From Natrinema altunense (lineage in GTDB: Archaea; Halobacteriota; Halobacteria; Halobacteriales; Natrialbaceae), in the NCBI RefSeq assembly GCF_000731985.1, contig NZ_JNCS01000005.1:113778-177777 (forward strand): a stretch of 64,000 nucleotides of DNA. Reading direction: 5' to 3'. This document shows positions 26,482 to 35,650 of the stretch, piece by piece (the stretch's first letter is position 1; every line of letters begins with the position of its first letter). A program made the position numbers and the translations under genes. The notes beneath the pieces were generated by a model. It was not told the origin of the DNA. It searched no databases and saw only the letters and a list, made by a program, of their open reading frames with translations.

Positions 26482-27291
26482 TCAGTCGCGGCCGTCCCGC
26501 GCGGCCGTTCGATCACTGGGGAGGCCGACCAGTTCCCGGAACGCAGCGCCCGAGAGTGCACACCGATAGGCGGGCTTGAACATCATGTTCGTGCCGCCGG
26601 CCCGAACGTTCCACTCGTCGGCGATCTCCTCGCGCAGGTAGTACTGCGCCCGCTCGTTGCCTTCCTTGACGTAGTAGTCGCTGAGCCGGATCGGATCGCG
26701 CTCGAAGAGGCCGCCCGGCTCGCGGCCGTCGACGATCACGACCGGTTTCTCGAGATACAACTCGCCGTCTCGGGCGCGTTTCGCGTGGGCGTTCGCCGGA
26801 TGCGCCTCGAGAACGGCCGCGCGTTCGGCCGGCGGCGTGTCCGGCCCGACGACGACCACGTCGTCGACGGTGATGTAGCCGATCAGGTAGCGGTGGGCAC
26901 GGTCCCCGTTGGGCCGTCGCAGGCCGGCGTAGAACCCAACGACGTCGCCCGACTCGAGCGCGCGCAGCCGCGAGACGTAGCCGCTGGTCCGGTGTTCGCC
27001 GTACGTCAGCGCCTCGAAGTTCGGGTCCCGGTGGAGCGGCCAGGACTCGAGGGCCTCGCCGGTGACGGTTTCGGTCCCGTCGTGCACTGGCTGGGGCGTG
27101 ATCCGGGTCGTCAGGTCCGCGGCGGTGCCGTCGCCGGCTCGGAGCTCCCACGAACCGAGCGTTTCGGACTCGTCGGTCGCCCGCGTTTTCTCCGGGATCG
27201 GGACGTATTCGAAGCGCCCATCGTCGTAGAGCGGGGCTAGTGCGCCGACGTTCGTGCTGTCAGCGCCGACGCCGGCGAGAACGACAGTCAT
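26482..27291 (-). CDS. Possible nucleotide-modification-associated (Nmad3-like) protein
   Basis: This 269-residue soluble protein opens TVVLAGVGADSTNVGALAPL and then has RFEYVPIPEKT. That start resembles, from memory, the Nmad3 family linked to DNA-base modification systems. Mid-protein blocks include ESGDVVGFYAGLRR, RYLIGYITVDDVVV, NAHAKRA and REPGGLFERDPIRLSDYYVK. The arrangement of a beta-rich core with conserved H/R/D residues could be nuclease- or glycosylase-like, but I see no certain catalytic motif. The start at 27291 is chosen because the family-like N-terminus begins there; the longer frame upstream has non-coding composition. No restriction or modification genes are adjacent, so it is probably a stand-alone copy. 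The family assignment is tentative. Confidence 0.6.
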   Translation of the reverse strand: MTVVLAGVGADSTNVGALAPLYDDGRFEYVPIPEKTRATDESETLGSWELRAGDGTAADLTTRITPQPVHDGTETVTGEALESWPLHRDPNFEALTYGEHRTSGYVSRLRALESGDVVGFYAGLRRPNGDRAHRYLIGYITVDDVVVVGPDTPPAERAAVLEAHPANAHAKRARDGELYLEKPVVIVDGREPGGLFERDPIRLSDYYVKEGNERAQYYLREEIADEWNVRAGGTNMMFKPAYRCALSGAAFRELVGLPSDRTAARDGRD

Positions 27292-27623
27292 GGATTCGTC
27301 TCCGTCGATCGGGCCGACGGAGCGATAAAGCCGCCGATCGGTCGCCGAACCCCGCGCGGCGTCGTCACGATTGGCTGTCACGGATGGCCCACGACGTGTC
27401 GGTCCCCGGCAGCTACCGCGAGGCGAAGACGGCGCTTTCGCGGGCACACGGACCGACTCGAGCCGCTCGAGACGTTCCTGCCACGGGACATGGTCGGGGT
27501 CCGCGAACGGCAGGCCCGACTCCGAGACTGCGGCCGTGGACACGGAACACGGTCCCGGTGCGCCGCCGCGGACGGATCGGGTTCATAACAACTGTTATCG
27601 GGACGGCCGTTCCAAAGCCGCGT
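27292..27623. other. Intergenic region between divergent genes, no gene seen
   Basis: About 330 bp between the Nmad3-like gene and the RNase Z-like gene. Both strands have open frames because of the high GC content, but none has haloarchaeal protein composition. A motif TAACAACTGTTA (27586-27597), an inverted TAACA/TGTTA repeat with a 2-nt centre, lies about 27 nt upstream of the plus-strand ATG and may be an operator or promoter element. Confidence 0.4.
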
Positions 27624-28358
27624 ATGCGTGTCACCTTTCTCGGCACGGGCAGCGCGATGCCCACCGGCGAACGCTTTCAGGCGGGGCTTCTCGTGCAGGA
27701 CGACGGCCGAACGCTGCTGCTAGATTGCGGTGCCGGCGTGCTCCAGCGACTCCAGCAATCCGGCGTCGGCTACGAGAACGTCTCGACCGTTCTCCTGACC
27801 CACCACCACCTCGACCACGTCGCCGACCTGCTGCCGCTGTTGAAGGCCCGCTGGCTCGCCGGCGAGGACCACCTCGAGATCGTCGGCCCGCAGGGGACCA
27901 AAGGGTTGGTCGACGACCTGCTTTCGGTCTACGACTACATGCAGGACAAAGTCGATCTGCAGGTTCGAGAGGTCGTTCCCGGTGAGTTTTCGATCACGGG
28001 GTTCGACGTCGCCGCCTACGAGACGCGTCACTCGCTGCCGTGTTTGGCCTACCGGTTCGACGACCGCTTTACCTTCAGCGGCGACAGCGAGGCGTTCGCC
28101 GGGCTAGCGAACTTCGCGGAGGGGTCGGCGATCCTCGCCCACGACTGCTCGTTCCCCGACGACGTCGACGTTTCCAACCACCCGACGCCCGAGACGCTGG
28201 GTCGGCAACTCGACGGCCGCGACATCGGGCGTGTCTACCTGACCCACCTCTATCCCCACACCGAAGGCCGCCACGAAGAGATGCTCGAGTCGATCGGTGC
28301 CCACTACGACGGCGACGTCCGGTTCGCCGAGGATCTCACGACGGTTTCCATCGAGTAG
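27624..28358 (+). CDS. RNase Z-like MBL-fold hydrolase
   Basis: This 244-residue MBL protein carries RVTFLGTGSAMPTGERFQAG at the N-terminus and LLTHHHLDHVADLLPLL (HxHxDH) as the metal motif, followed by later His/Asp ligands in FSGDSEAF and ILAHDCSF and a C-terminal LTHLYPHTEG. The set resembles the RNase Z/ElaC and PqqB-like branch. tRNase Z would need the flexible exosite arm (GP-rich), which is short here, so another phosphodiesterase or related function is possible. It is monocistronic, with a TAACAACTGTTA repeat just upstream. The start at 27624 is set by the N-terminal motif. Confidence 0.85.
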   Translation: MRVTFLGTGSAMPTGERFQAGLLVQDDGRTLLLDCGAGVLQRLQQSGVGYENVSTVLLTHHHLDHVADLLPLLKARWLAGEDHLEIVGPQGTKGLVDDLLSVYDYMQDKVDLQVREVVPGEFSITGFDVAAYETRHSLPCLAYRFDDRFTFSGDSEAFAGLANFAEGSAILAHDCSFPDDVDVSNHPTPETLGRQLDGRDIGRVYLTHLYPHTEGRHEEMLESIGAHYDGDVRFAEDLTTVSIE

Positions 28359-28439
28359 TCGCGCCGATCGCCGCCCGAATCGCTGCTCTTCTATCTCGTC
28401 GCGTAACGGTCACGGAGTACTGACAGTCGTGATCGCATG

Positions 28440-28478
28440 AGTTTATTTTATCCCATTTAATTTAATACCAATATATCC
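28440..28478 (+). promoter_or_regulatory. AT-rich promoter region of the MMPL-TrmB operon
   Basis: This 39-bp stretch (GTTTATTTTATCCC ... AATATATCC) is far richer in A/T than its surroundings and holds several TATA-like boxes, the best being AATATAT at about 28470-28476. The MMPL start is about 100 nt further on, so a leader is transcribed. A leader ORF of 15 codons (28530-28577) overlaps the MMPL start by the ATGA arrangement. Confidence 0.5.
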
Positions 28479-28573
28479 GTCACCCGGAACACGTATGTAC
28501 CGCCGCGTTTGTAGGATCGTAACAACAGTATGGTCCTCACCGAAGAGACGGACACGAACGGAGCGGTGACCGA

Positions 28574-31500
28574 ATGAGCGTTCCCGACCGGCTCGCGGAC
28601 GCGATCACCACGCACACGCGGCTCGTGCTCGTGGTCCTCCTCGTCTCGACGGCGTTGATCGGTGCCGGAATGCCGATGGTCGACGACGACTCCTCGCTCG
28701 ACCAGTTCGAGAGCGATTCGGAGGAAGCGAACGCTCTCGAGCGCATCAACGGGAACTTCACGAGCCAGCAACGGGAGAACACGACCAGCGTACAGGTGAT
28801 CACGCGCGGCGACGACATTCTCACGAAGGAGTCGCTGCGCTCGTCGCTCGAGTTTCAGCAGGCACTCCGCGCGAACGAGTCGATCGACTCGACGCTCGCC
28901 GAGAACCAGTCGATCACCGGCATCGAGAACCTCGTCGCCATCACGGCGATCAGAACCGAGCGGGCCGCCGCCCTGAACGAGACGAGAGCGGACCTCGAGG
29001 ACGGGCTCAACGAGACGGTCGAGCTTCAGCGGCAGTACGAGGCGTTGAACGAGTCGGTCGAGAGCAGTTCGACCGAAGCGCCGGCAGCAACCGCTTCGCC
29101 AACCGGGTCCGCCGAAAACGCCTCGGCCAACGAGTCGACCGCAGACGCGTCGCCCACCGAGGCCACCGAAAACGCCTCGAGTACCGAGTCGACCGACCCC
29201 GACTCCATCAGCGAGGACGAATACCGGATTCGGTCGGCCGAACTCGAGGCGCAGTTCGATGTCGTCGTCGAGGACGCGACGGCGGGACTCACCGAGGCCC
29301 AGACGGCCCAGTACGAGTCCGCAGTTCGGGAGGTTCGGGAGATCGAATCGCAGCGCTCCGAGATCCGGGCGGAAACGGCGACCCCGGCGGGCGATCCCGA
29401 CTACCAGCGACTCTCCGCGCAACTCGAGGAGGCGTACCGGGCCGGGACGGCCGGCGTACTCGAGGACGAGTACGCGGCGCTCGAACGTGAGGACCGGCCG
29501 CCGCTCGACGAGCAGATCGCGGCGATCGAGGACCTGAGCGACGAGGACTACGAGCGCACCCTCGAGCGCACGCTTCCGTCGAACGGGTCCGACGACACCG
29601 CCGCCACCGCGTTACTGCCGTCCTCCTACGAGCCCGGACGGACCGAGGCCGACGCGCGGCTGACCTCCGTGATCCAGTCGACGGGCGGCGGCGACGCGAG
29701 CGGCATGGAAGCCGGCGCGGTCAGCGATCGAATCGTCGAGAGCCAACTCGACATTCGCGACCTGGCGGAGAGTCAAGAGCAGGAGTATCTCGTCTTCGGC
29801 GGCGGTCTCATGACCGACGAGATCGAACGGTCGATGGGCGACAGTCTCGCCATCGTCGGTCCGCTCGCGCTCCTGTTCGTCGTGGTCGCGCTGGTCGTCG
29901 CCTACCGCGACCTGCTCGATATCGTCCTCGGAATCACCGGCATCGTCGCCGTCCTCGTCTGGACGTTCGGCGTCATGGGCTGGGCCGGAATCGCGTTCAA
30001 CCAGATGTTCGTGGCAGTCCCGGTGCTGTTGATCGGGCTCTCGATCGACTACGCGATCCACGTCTTCATGCGCCACCGGGAACAGCGCGAGGCCGACGGT
30101 CCCGACGGGACGGTCCGCGGCTCGATGACGGTCGCGCTCGCCGGCGTCGGCGTCGCCCTCGTCTGGGTGACCGCCACGACCGTCATCGGCTTCCTCTCGA
30201 ACCTCGTCAGCCCGATCGGTCCCATTCGGGAGTTCGGCATCGTCAGCGCGGTCGGGATCGTCGCCGCGCTGATCGTCTTCGGGGCGTTGATCCCCGCCGC
30301 CAAGATCGAACTCGACGAGTTCCTCGAAAGCCGCGGCCTCGATCGCCGCAAGCGGGCCTTCGGGACCGGCGATAGCCGTTTCGGCGACGTGCTCGCCATC
30401 GGCGCGACCGCCGCTCGGAAAGCGCCGCTCGCCGTCCTCCTCGTCGCCGTCCTGCTCTCCGCGGGCGGCGTCTACGGTGCGACACAGGTCGACACCAGCT
30501 TCCAGCAGGAGGACTTCATCGCTGACAGCCCGCCGGACTGGACCGAATCCCTGCCCGGTCCGGCACAACCCGGCGAGTATCAGGCCAAAGACGACCTCGA
30601 GTACGTCAACCAGCACTTCCAGCGCCAGGACAGTCGGGCACAGCTCCTCGTCGAGGGGAACGTGACCGATCCCGACGCGCTCGCGCGGCTGGACGTCGCT
30701 CGCGAGGAGATCGCCGCGGACGGCGGCGTCGCCTACACCCTGGCGACCGGCGACGAGGACGTTCAGGACCCGCTCTCGACGATGGAGCGGGTCGCGGGAC
30801 AGAACGAGTCGTTCAACGAGTCGTTCACCGCGGCCGACACCGACGACGACGACATCCCCGACGAGAACGTGTCGGCGCTATACGATCAGCTCTTCGAGCT
30901 CGACGGGGAGGCTGCGAAGCAGGTCCTCCATCGGACCGACGACGGGGAATATCAGTCGGCGCGGCTGATCATCGCCATACAGGGTGATGCCACGAACAGT
31001 GAGACGACGAGCGAGATGCGCGATATCGCCGGCACCATCGAGGACGGCAGCGACGGCCGCTGGAGCGCCACCGCGACCGGCGACCCGATCGTCGGGTACG
31101 TCGTCGAGCAGGACCTGCTCGATACCGTCCTCGAGAGCCTGCTGATCACGCTCGTGGCGGTCTTCGTCTTTCTGACCGTCGCCTACCGGCTGACGGGGAG
31201 CAGCGCGACGCTGGGGATCGTGACGTTGCTGCCGGTCGCGTTCTCGGTGAGTTGGATTCTGGGGACGATGTACTGGATCGGCATGCCGTTTAACGTCCTG
31301 ACGGGGATGATTACGAGTCTCACGATCGGACTCGGCGTCGCCTACAGCATCCACGTCAGCGACCGCTACGCGCTCGAACTCGAGCGGCAGGGCAACGTCT
31401 GGTCGGCGCTTCGGACGACCGTTACCGGGACCGGGGGGGCGTTGCTCGGCAGCGCGGCCACGACCGTCGGCGGGTTCGGCACGCTCGCGCTCGCGATCCT

Positions 31501-31705
31501 CCCGGCGCTCCAACAGTTCGGGATCATCACCGCGCTGACGATCACGTACGCGTTCCTCGCGAGCGTCGTCGTGCTCCCGGCGTTGTTGGTCCTGTGGACG
31601 CGGTACTTCGGACCGGACGTCTCGTTCGATCCGTCCGAGCGACAGCCGGGAACGCCGACCGCGAGCGACGGCGGCATCGACCCGACTCGAGGTGACGACG
31701 AGTGA
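28574..31705 (+). CDS. MMPL/RND superfamily transporter (HAE3-like)
   Basis: This 1043-residue protein has the two-repeat RND layout: one helix (about 16-36), a long extracytoplasmic loop (about 37-425), five helices (about 430-590), a seventh helix (about 620-640), a second loop (about 640-850) and five more helices (about 855-1010). Helix sequences such as LLIGLSIDYAIHVFMRHRE and TSLTIGLGVAYSIHVSDRYA are the repeated GxxxDY/S-H signature of the MMPL/HAE3 family. It probably exports lipids or hydrophobic compounds using the ion gradient. The first loop is rich in N-x-S/T sequons and Ala/Ser/Thr low complexity, suggesting heavy glycosylation. Its stop overlaps the TrmB-family gene by 4 nt. 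Confidence 0.93.
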   Translation: MSVPDRLADAITTHTRLVLVVLLVSTALIGAGMPMVDDDSSLDQFESDSEEANALERINGNFTSQQRENTTSVQVITRGDDILTKESLRSSLEFQQALRANESIDSTLAENQSITGIENLVAITAIRTERAAALNETRADLEDGLNETVELQRQYEALNESVESSSTEAPAATASPTGSAENASANESTADASPTEATENASSTESTDPDSISEDEYRIRSAELEAQFDVVVEDATAGLTEAQTAQYESAVREVREIESQRSEIRAETATPAGDPDYQRLSAQLEEAYRAGTAGVLEDEYAALEREDRPPLDEQIAAIEDLSDEDYERTLERTLPSNGSDDTAATALLPSSYEPGRTEADARLTSVIQSTGGGDASGMEAGAVSDRIVESQLDIRDLAESQEQEYLVFGGGLMTDEIERSMGDSLAIVGPLALLFVVVALVVAYRDLLDIVLGITGIVAVLVWTFGVMGWAGIAFNQMFVAVPVLLIGLSIDYAIHVFMRHREQREADGPDGTVRGSMTVALAGVGVALVWVTATTVIGFLSNLVSPIGPIREFGIVSAVGIVAALIVFGALIPAAKIELDEFLESRGLDRRKRAFGTGDSRFGDVLAIGATAARKAPLAVLLVAVLLSAGGVYGATQVDTSFQQEDFIADSPPDWTESLPGPAQPGEYQAKDDLEYVNQHFQRQDSRAQLLVEGNVTDPDALARLDVAREEIAADGGVAYTLATGDEDVQDPLSTMERVAGQNESFNESFTAADTDDDDIPDENVSALYDQLFELDGEAAKQVLHRTDDGEYQSARLIIAIQGDATNSETTSEMRDIAGTIEDGSDGRWSATATGDPIVGYVVEQDLLDTVLESLLITLVAVFVFLTVAYRLTGSSATLGIVTLLPVAFSVSWILGTMYWIGMPFNVLTGMITSLTIGLGVAYSIHVSDRYALELERQGNVWSALRTTVTGTGGALLGSAATTVGGFGTLALAILPALQQFGIITALTITYAFLASVVVLPALLVLWTRYFGPDVSFDPSERQPGTPTASDGGIDPTRGDDE

Positions 31706-32457
31706 GCGGCGACGAAACCGCGGCCATCGACGCCTTCGAACAGCTGGGCCTCACCAGCTACGAGGCCAAGGTGTTCATCGCGCTGCACCGGCTGAGCGCG
31801 GGCACGGCCAGGGACGTCGCCGACATCACGGACGTGCCGCGCTCGCAGGTCTACAGCGTCGCCGAGAGCTTGGAGGACCGCGGCCTGCTCGAAGTCCAGC
31901 AGTCGAACCCGATCCGGTACCGCCCGGTCAGCGTCGAGGAGGCCCGAGAGACGCTTCGGAGCCAGTTCGAGCGAGAACAGGAGCGGGCGTTCGAATACGT
32001 CGAAGCCGTCGAAAGCGAACCCGAGGGGGAAGAAACCCAGGAGAACATCTGGACGGTTCGCGGACGGGACCGGGTCGACGACCGGTCGGTCGACATCCTC
32101 TCACAGGCCGAGCATCGGATCGTCTTCGGGACCCGCCTCCCGGAACTCGTCACGCCGTCGATCGAACGGACGCTCGCCGAGCGCGCGGCGGCCGGCGTCT
32201 CGGTCTCCGTCGTGAGCGGCCGGGATGCCGTCCGGGAGCAGTTCGCCGCCGTCGACGGCGTCACCATCGAACGCCCGCCGGCCCACCGGACGGACGATCA
32301 GCGGTCGGGTCGGATCGTCATCGCCGACGACGACAGTATCCTGTTGAGCGTCCGGGGCGGCGAGGACGGCGAAACCGCGATCTGGAGTTCTGGCTCGCTG
32401 TTTGCCTCCGTGCTCATCCAACTGATCGAGGCCAGCGACGAGATGGCCGTCGAGTGA
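31702..32457 (+). CDS. TrmB-family transcriptional regulator
   Basis: This 251-residue regulator starts at GTG within the last codon of the MMPL gene (GTGA overlap). Residues about 10-75 form the TrmB winged HTH (FEQLGLTSYEAKVFIALHRL; GTARDVADITDVPRSQVYSVAESLEDRGLL; QSNPIRYRPVSVEEARETL). The C-terminal half (WTVRGRDRVDDRSVDILSQA onward) resembles the phospholipase-D-like sensor domain of short TrmB proteins. Such regulators often bind the operator of their own operon, so it likely senses a substrate of the MMPL exporter or a metabolite and represses the operon. The ligand is unknown. Confidence 0.92.
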   Translation: MSGDETAAIDAFEQLGLTSYEAKVFIALHRLSAGTARDVADITDVPRSQVYSVAESLEDRGLLEVQQSNPIRYRPVSVEEARETLRSQFEREQERAFEYVEAVESEPEGEETQENIWTVRGRDRVDDRSVDILSQAEHRIVFGTRLPELVTPSIERTLAERAAAGVSVSVVSGRDAVREQFAAVDGVTIERPPAHRTDDQRSGRIVIADDDSILLSVRGGEDGETAIWSSGSLFASVLIQLIEASDEMAVE

Positions 32458-32485
32458 GCGCCACGGACCCGCGGACAGTTCGCGC

Positions 32486-33553
32486 TCACTCGAGGCGATA
32501 TCGCAACAGTGCCGCGATCCCGCCGAGGTTCGAGAGCTGCTGGCCGGGCGGGAACTCGCTCGAGAAGACCGTCACCTCGCCGCCTTTCTGCTCGGTCGTC
32601 CGGACGATGTCGTCGACGCTGATCGCCCACTCGCCGTCGGGTCCGCGTTCCCGCTGCAATCGATCGTCGAGCACGAGCAGGCGTTCGATCGCCCCGAACT
32701 CGGCGGCCTTTTTCACCTGTTCGGGACCATACGCCGCCTTCGCGCCGTCGGCGATGCGCCGCGTGAGTTCGTCGATGTACTCGGCCTCGCTCTCGATGCG
32801 GGTCTCCTCCTGTACGTCCGCGACCGCACCGCGTTTGAGCACCTCGTGGACCCCGCGGTCGCCGACGGCCGCCGTGTCGACCATCGTGACCAACTCGGCG
32901 ACCGCGGGCTCGTTCTCCTCGAGATACTTGTAAGCGTCTTGCTTCGTAAAGCCCGGCCCCGCGAGGATGATCGCGTCGACCTCGAGGCGTGAGAGGACCG
33001 TCGCGAGTTCGTCGAACAGTTCCGAGCGGCCGCGGGCGTACTCGCCTTTGCCGGTCGTGCCGGTGATCGTCGCCCGTTCCTCGGTGCCGTACTGGGCGAC
33101 GGTGTGGACGTGGGCCTGGCCTTCCTCGACGGTCGCGATCGCCACGTCCGGGTTCTCGGTGGCCTCCTCGGCCTCCTCGAGGCGGGCCGTCTGATCGGGT
33201 TTGAACCGCTTCTCGATCGAGAGTTCGTCGCGCGGTTCCACGTTGAGGGTGTGATGAAAGTGCAACTGATCCTCGCGCGAACAGGCGACGATCTCGCCAC
33301 CGACCCGCAGCCGATTGGCAAACTTGTGGAACTCGACGGTCTCGACGGCGAGTGCAACCCACATGTGCTCGCGTTCGCCGCCGGTGTCGCGCATCTGGTC
33401 GTCGTTGCGCTGGATGCGCCGGGTCGTATCGCCCGCGACGCGGTCGCCGGGCTCGAGGACGTACTGTAGGTGCCAGAGGTCGTCGACGCTCTCGGGGACG
33501 ACCGTCACCCGTTCGCGGCCGCCCTCGACCTGCTCCCGGTCTTTGATCTGCAT
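32486..33553 (-). CDS. pelA: Pelota (aPelota), ribosome-rescue factor
   Basis: This 355-residue eRF1-like protein acts in no-go/non-stop ribosome rescue with aEF1A and ABCE1. The N-terminal Sm-like domain has [21 protein letters not shown] and [18 protein letters not shown]. The central domain lacks the Gly-Gly-Gln motif of release factor 1, as expected for pelota. The C-terminal domain includes [14 protein letters not shown] and [24 protein letters not shown], which contacts the ATPase. The start is at 33553. It is convergent with the TrmB gene. RqcH, another ribosome quality-control factor, is encoded 5 kb away. Confidence 0.97.
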   Translation of the reverse strand: MQIKDREQVEGGRERVTVVPESVDDLWHLQYVLEPGDRVAGDTTRRIQRNDDQMRDTGGEREHMWVALAVETVEFHKFANRLRVGGEIVACSREDQLHFHHTLNVEPRDELSIEKRFKPDQTARLEEAEEATENPDVAIATVEEGQAHVHTVAQYGTEERATITGTTGKGEYARGRSELFDELATVLSRLEVDAIILAGPGFTKQDAYKYLEENEPAVAELVTMVDTAAVGDRGVHEVLKRGAVADVQEETRIESEAEYIDELTRRIADGAKAAYGPEQVKKAAEFGAIERLLVLDDRLQRERGPDGEWAISVDDIVRTTEQKGGEVTVFSSEFPPGQQLSNLGGIAALLRYRLE

Positions 33554-33743
33554 GGAGGTTCGTTCGCAGGGTGGCGGTAAGTGGACTGCGATCGGTTCGT
33601 CCCGTTCGGCGATGCGACGCCGCGCCGGCGTTCGTGCGATCGCCTGCGCTCGGGAGGGACGTGACCGGGCTCGGCTATGTTATTTGTCCACATCCTTCAT
33701 AGTTAGGGGCTGCGACTATGCGCGTTGCGCCCTAGTATCAACT

Positions 33744-34361
33744 ATGAACCTCGGACACCTGTCCCAACTCGAAGACTTCGGTACCCGGTCGCTCGTCACC
33801 CACGCGATCATGGCGGTGACGTTTACCAGTGCGATCGCCGCGGGACTGTTCGTCGACGGCCAGGTCGGCCTCGTCTCGTTCGTCGCGTTCCTCAACTTCA
33901 CCGCCGGGGTGTGGGTCGCACAGTCGACACACTCGCTCGGCAACGCTCGAACCGACGACTCCTACAACGGGATTTTGGCGGTGTTGTTCGATACGACCGG
34001 TGAAAAGACCTACCACGGGCTCGAGACCGGCCGGCTCGCGCGACTGCTCACGCTGATCGCGGCCGTGACGGCGGTTTCGCTGCTGGTCTCCGGACAAGTC
34101 CTCTCCGGTGCGGTCGCCTCGATCGGTGCCGTCGCGATCGGCGTCGTCGCGCTCGTGACCGCGATGGTCGGGTTCCTGATCGCGATGGGGTCGTCCTACG
34201 ACGCGGCCGAGCGCCGAGCGGCCCGCACCATCGACCGCAACGACGAGGACACCGAGCCCGAACGGCCGACCATCCCGACAACCGAGTTCGACGACGCCTC
34301 GGATAGCCGGATCTCGATTCACGAGATGCACATGGACGACTCCGCCGCGAGACGACGATAG
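33744..34361 (+). CDS. Haloarchaeal membrane protein of unknown function
   Basis: This 205-residue protein has four predicted membrane helices: about 24-42 (IMAVTFTSAIAAGLFV), about 47-65 (LVSFVAFLNFTAGVWVAQS), about 100-120 (LARLLTLIAAVTAVSLLVSG) and about 126-147 (ASIGAVAIGVVALVTAMVGFL). A charged C-terminal tail (about 150-205) is rich in Asp/Glu and Arg. No family motif is recognised; it looks like a conserved haloarchaeal family. The ATG at 33744 is chosen because the open frame upstream is Arg/Ser-rich and non-coding. It stands alone on the plus strand. Confidence 0.75.
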   Translation: MNLGHLSQLEDFGTRSLVTHAIMAVTFTSAIAAGLFVDGQVGLVSFVAFLNFTAGVWVAQSTHSLGNARTDDSYNGILAVLFDTTGEKTYHGLETGRLARLLTLIAAVTAVSLLVSGQVLSGAVASIGAVAIGVVALVTAMVGFLIAMGSSYDAAERRAARTIDRNDEDTEPERPTIPTTEFDDASDSRISIHEMHMDDSAARRR

Positions 34362-34701
34362 CAGCCCGCTGCGAGCCCGTTTCTCATCGGCCGTTCGACG
34401 GCGATACCGTTCCGCGAACGACAGCGGATACGCGAACGCGGCGGTTCGTCGAACAGGTCGGTCACCCTCGTATCGAGCGACCGTCCCGTTCTCCATCCGG
34501 GCGACGTGTCGCGACGACGCACGGTCGACTGTACCGAAAATACGAGTGAAATCAGGACCCCGTCTCGGGTCGTCTGGACACTCGACTCCGATTCGACGGC
34601 CGATCTGATGCGGAAGCCGACAGTCGAGGTCGACCGGACGTTGTTAGCTTTATAGTCCTGACTGGTGGCCCCGATGATGTGGTTGCCACCGAACAGCAAT
34701 A
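34362..34701. other. Intergenic region, no gene seen
   Basis: About 340 bp with mixed composition. A minus-strand frame spans most of it but reads as Arg/Ser-rich noise. AGCTTTATAGTCC near 34649-34661 is TATA-like but about 45 nt before the ATG at 34702. No RNA gene or repeat is visible. Confidence 0.4.
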
Positions 34702-35244
34702 ATGAGAGACGCAAATCCAGCCTCCACGGAGACGGTTCGGATCGAGGTGTTTCTCCGAAACAACGCCTCCGCGGCCGTCGTGGAACCGCTCAGATCGATC
34801 GTTTCGCGAGCGCGGTGCCTCGAGGAGCGAGCGATAGCGGCCGACGTGCGCGTCAAAACGTGGACATCGGTTCGGACTGCGCTCGAGGAACTCAGCGACG
34901 CCGGGCCGTCGGTATCGCTCACCGTCGACGCGTTCGAGTCCTGGGCCGACCGCGAGGGGTACACGCTCCGTCCGGCGTTCGACCGCCACGAAACCGACCC
35001 GATGCTCGAGCACCGTCCCGCCACCGAAATCCAGGTCCCGACGGTATGCGTCGCCGTCTACGAGGACGACGACCTCCAGTGTGTCGCACCCTGTTCGGAC
35101 GGCGACCGCACCTACACCGTCGAGGAGTGTCTCGACGCGCTCGAGGACGGCAGCACGCGGCCGTTCCCCGATCGGGGCGACCCGATTCGGGACGGGTTCG
35201 GCGACGCCACCGAAACCGCCGCGCAAACGGAGAAAGGAGAGTAA
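34702..35244 (+). CDS. Haloarchaeal hypothetical protein (HTH-annotated family)
   Basis: This 180-residue soluble protein begins with a beta strand (TVRIEVFLRNNASAAVVEPL) and has a middle helix (ALEELSDAGPSVSLTVDAFE) and a second beta-rich half (VPTVCVAVYEDDDLQCVAPC, DRTYTVEECLDALED). The composition is acidic. It resembles a haloarchaea-specific family that is sometimes annotated as HTH-containing; a DNA-binding helix is not obvious. Two or three cysteines in the second half may be incidental. Function is unknown. Confidence 0.7.
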   Translation: MRDANPASTETVRIEVFLRNNASAAVVEPLRSIVSRARCLEERAIAADVRVKTWTSVRTALEELSDAGPSVSLTVDAFESWADREGYTLRPAFDRHETDPMLEHRPATEIQVPTVCVAVYEDDDLQCVAPCSDGDRTYTVEECLDALEDGSTRPFPDRGDPIRDGFGDATETAAQTEKGE

Positions 35245-35650
35245 CACGCCGCTCGAGGGAGACTCCGAAGTGGCAGCAAAGCCACCGTGGATAGCGGCGG
35301 TCCCATCGCGCTCCCATCGAGTGAGCGGACTCACCTGTCGGTTCCAGTGTATCCTCGGGAAGACATTGAATCAGCGAAAGACGGGGGATAGCCGTGTACT
35401 TCATTCAGGTGCGCGAGATCGCTCGGAGCGAATCCCCGTGTAGTGATCCGCCGAATGAACTAAGTTTAAATGCGATCCGGCCGTTCAGCCGATCATGAAA
35501 TTCAGCCCTCTCCGATCCGTGAGCATCTATTTATCGTCCTCTCGACAACGACCTGTCCCCATCTCGAGCCATGTGTTCCTCGACTAACACCACCTCTATC
35601 GGCACGTGCAACGCTCTGCCACCGGATCTCGCCCGCAATGGGACAGCGTA
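35245..35650. other. AT-richer intergenic region with promoter signals
   Basis: About 400 bp before the flippase gene. It holds two TATA-like patches, AGTTTAAATGC (about 35463-35473) and CTATTTATCG (about 35527-35536), and drops in GC towards the flippase gene. A 26-codon frame (35571-35651) starting MCSSTNTTSIG ends TAATG, sharing its last base with the flippase ATG; it could be a leader peptide or chance. No longer gene is visible. Confidence 0.4.
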
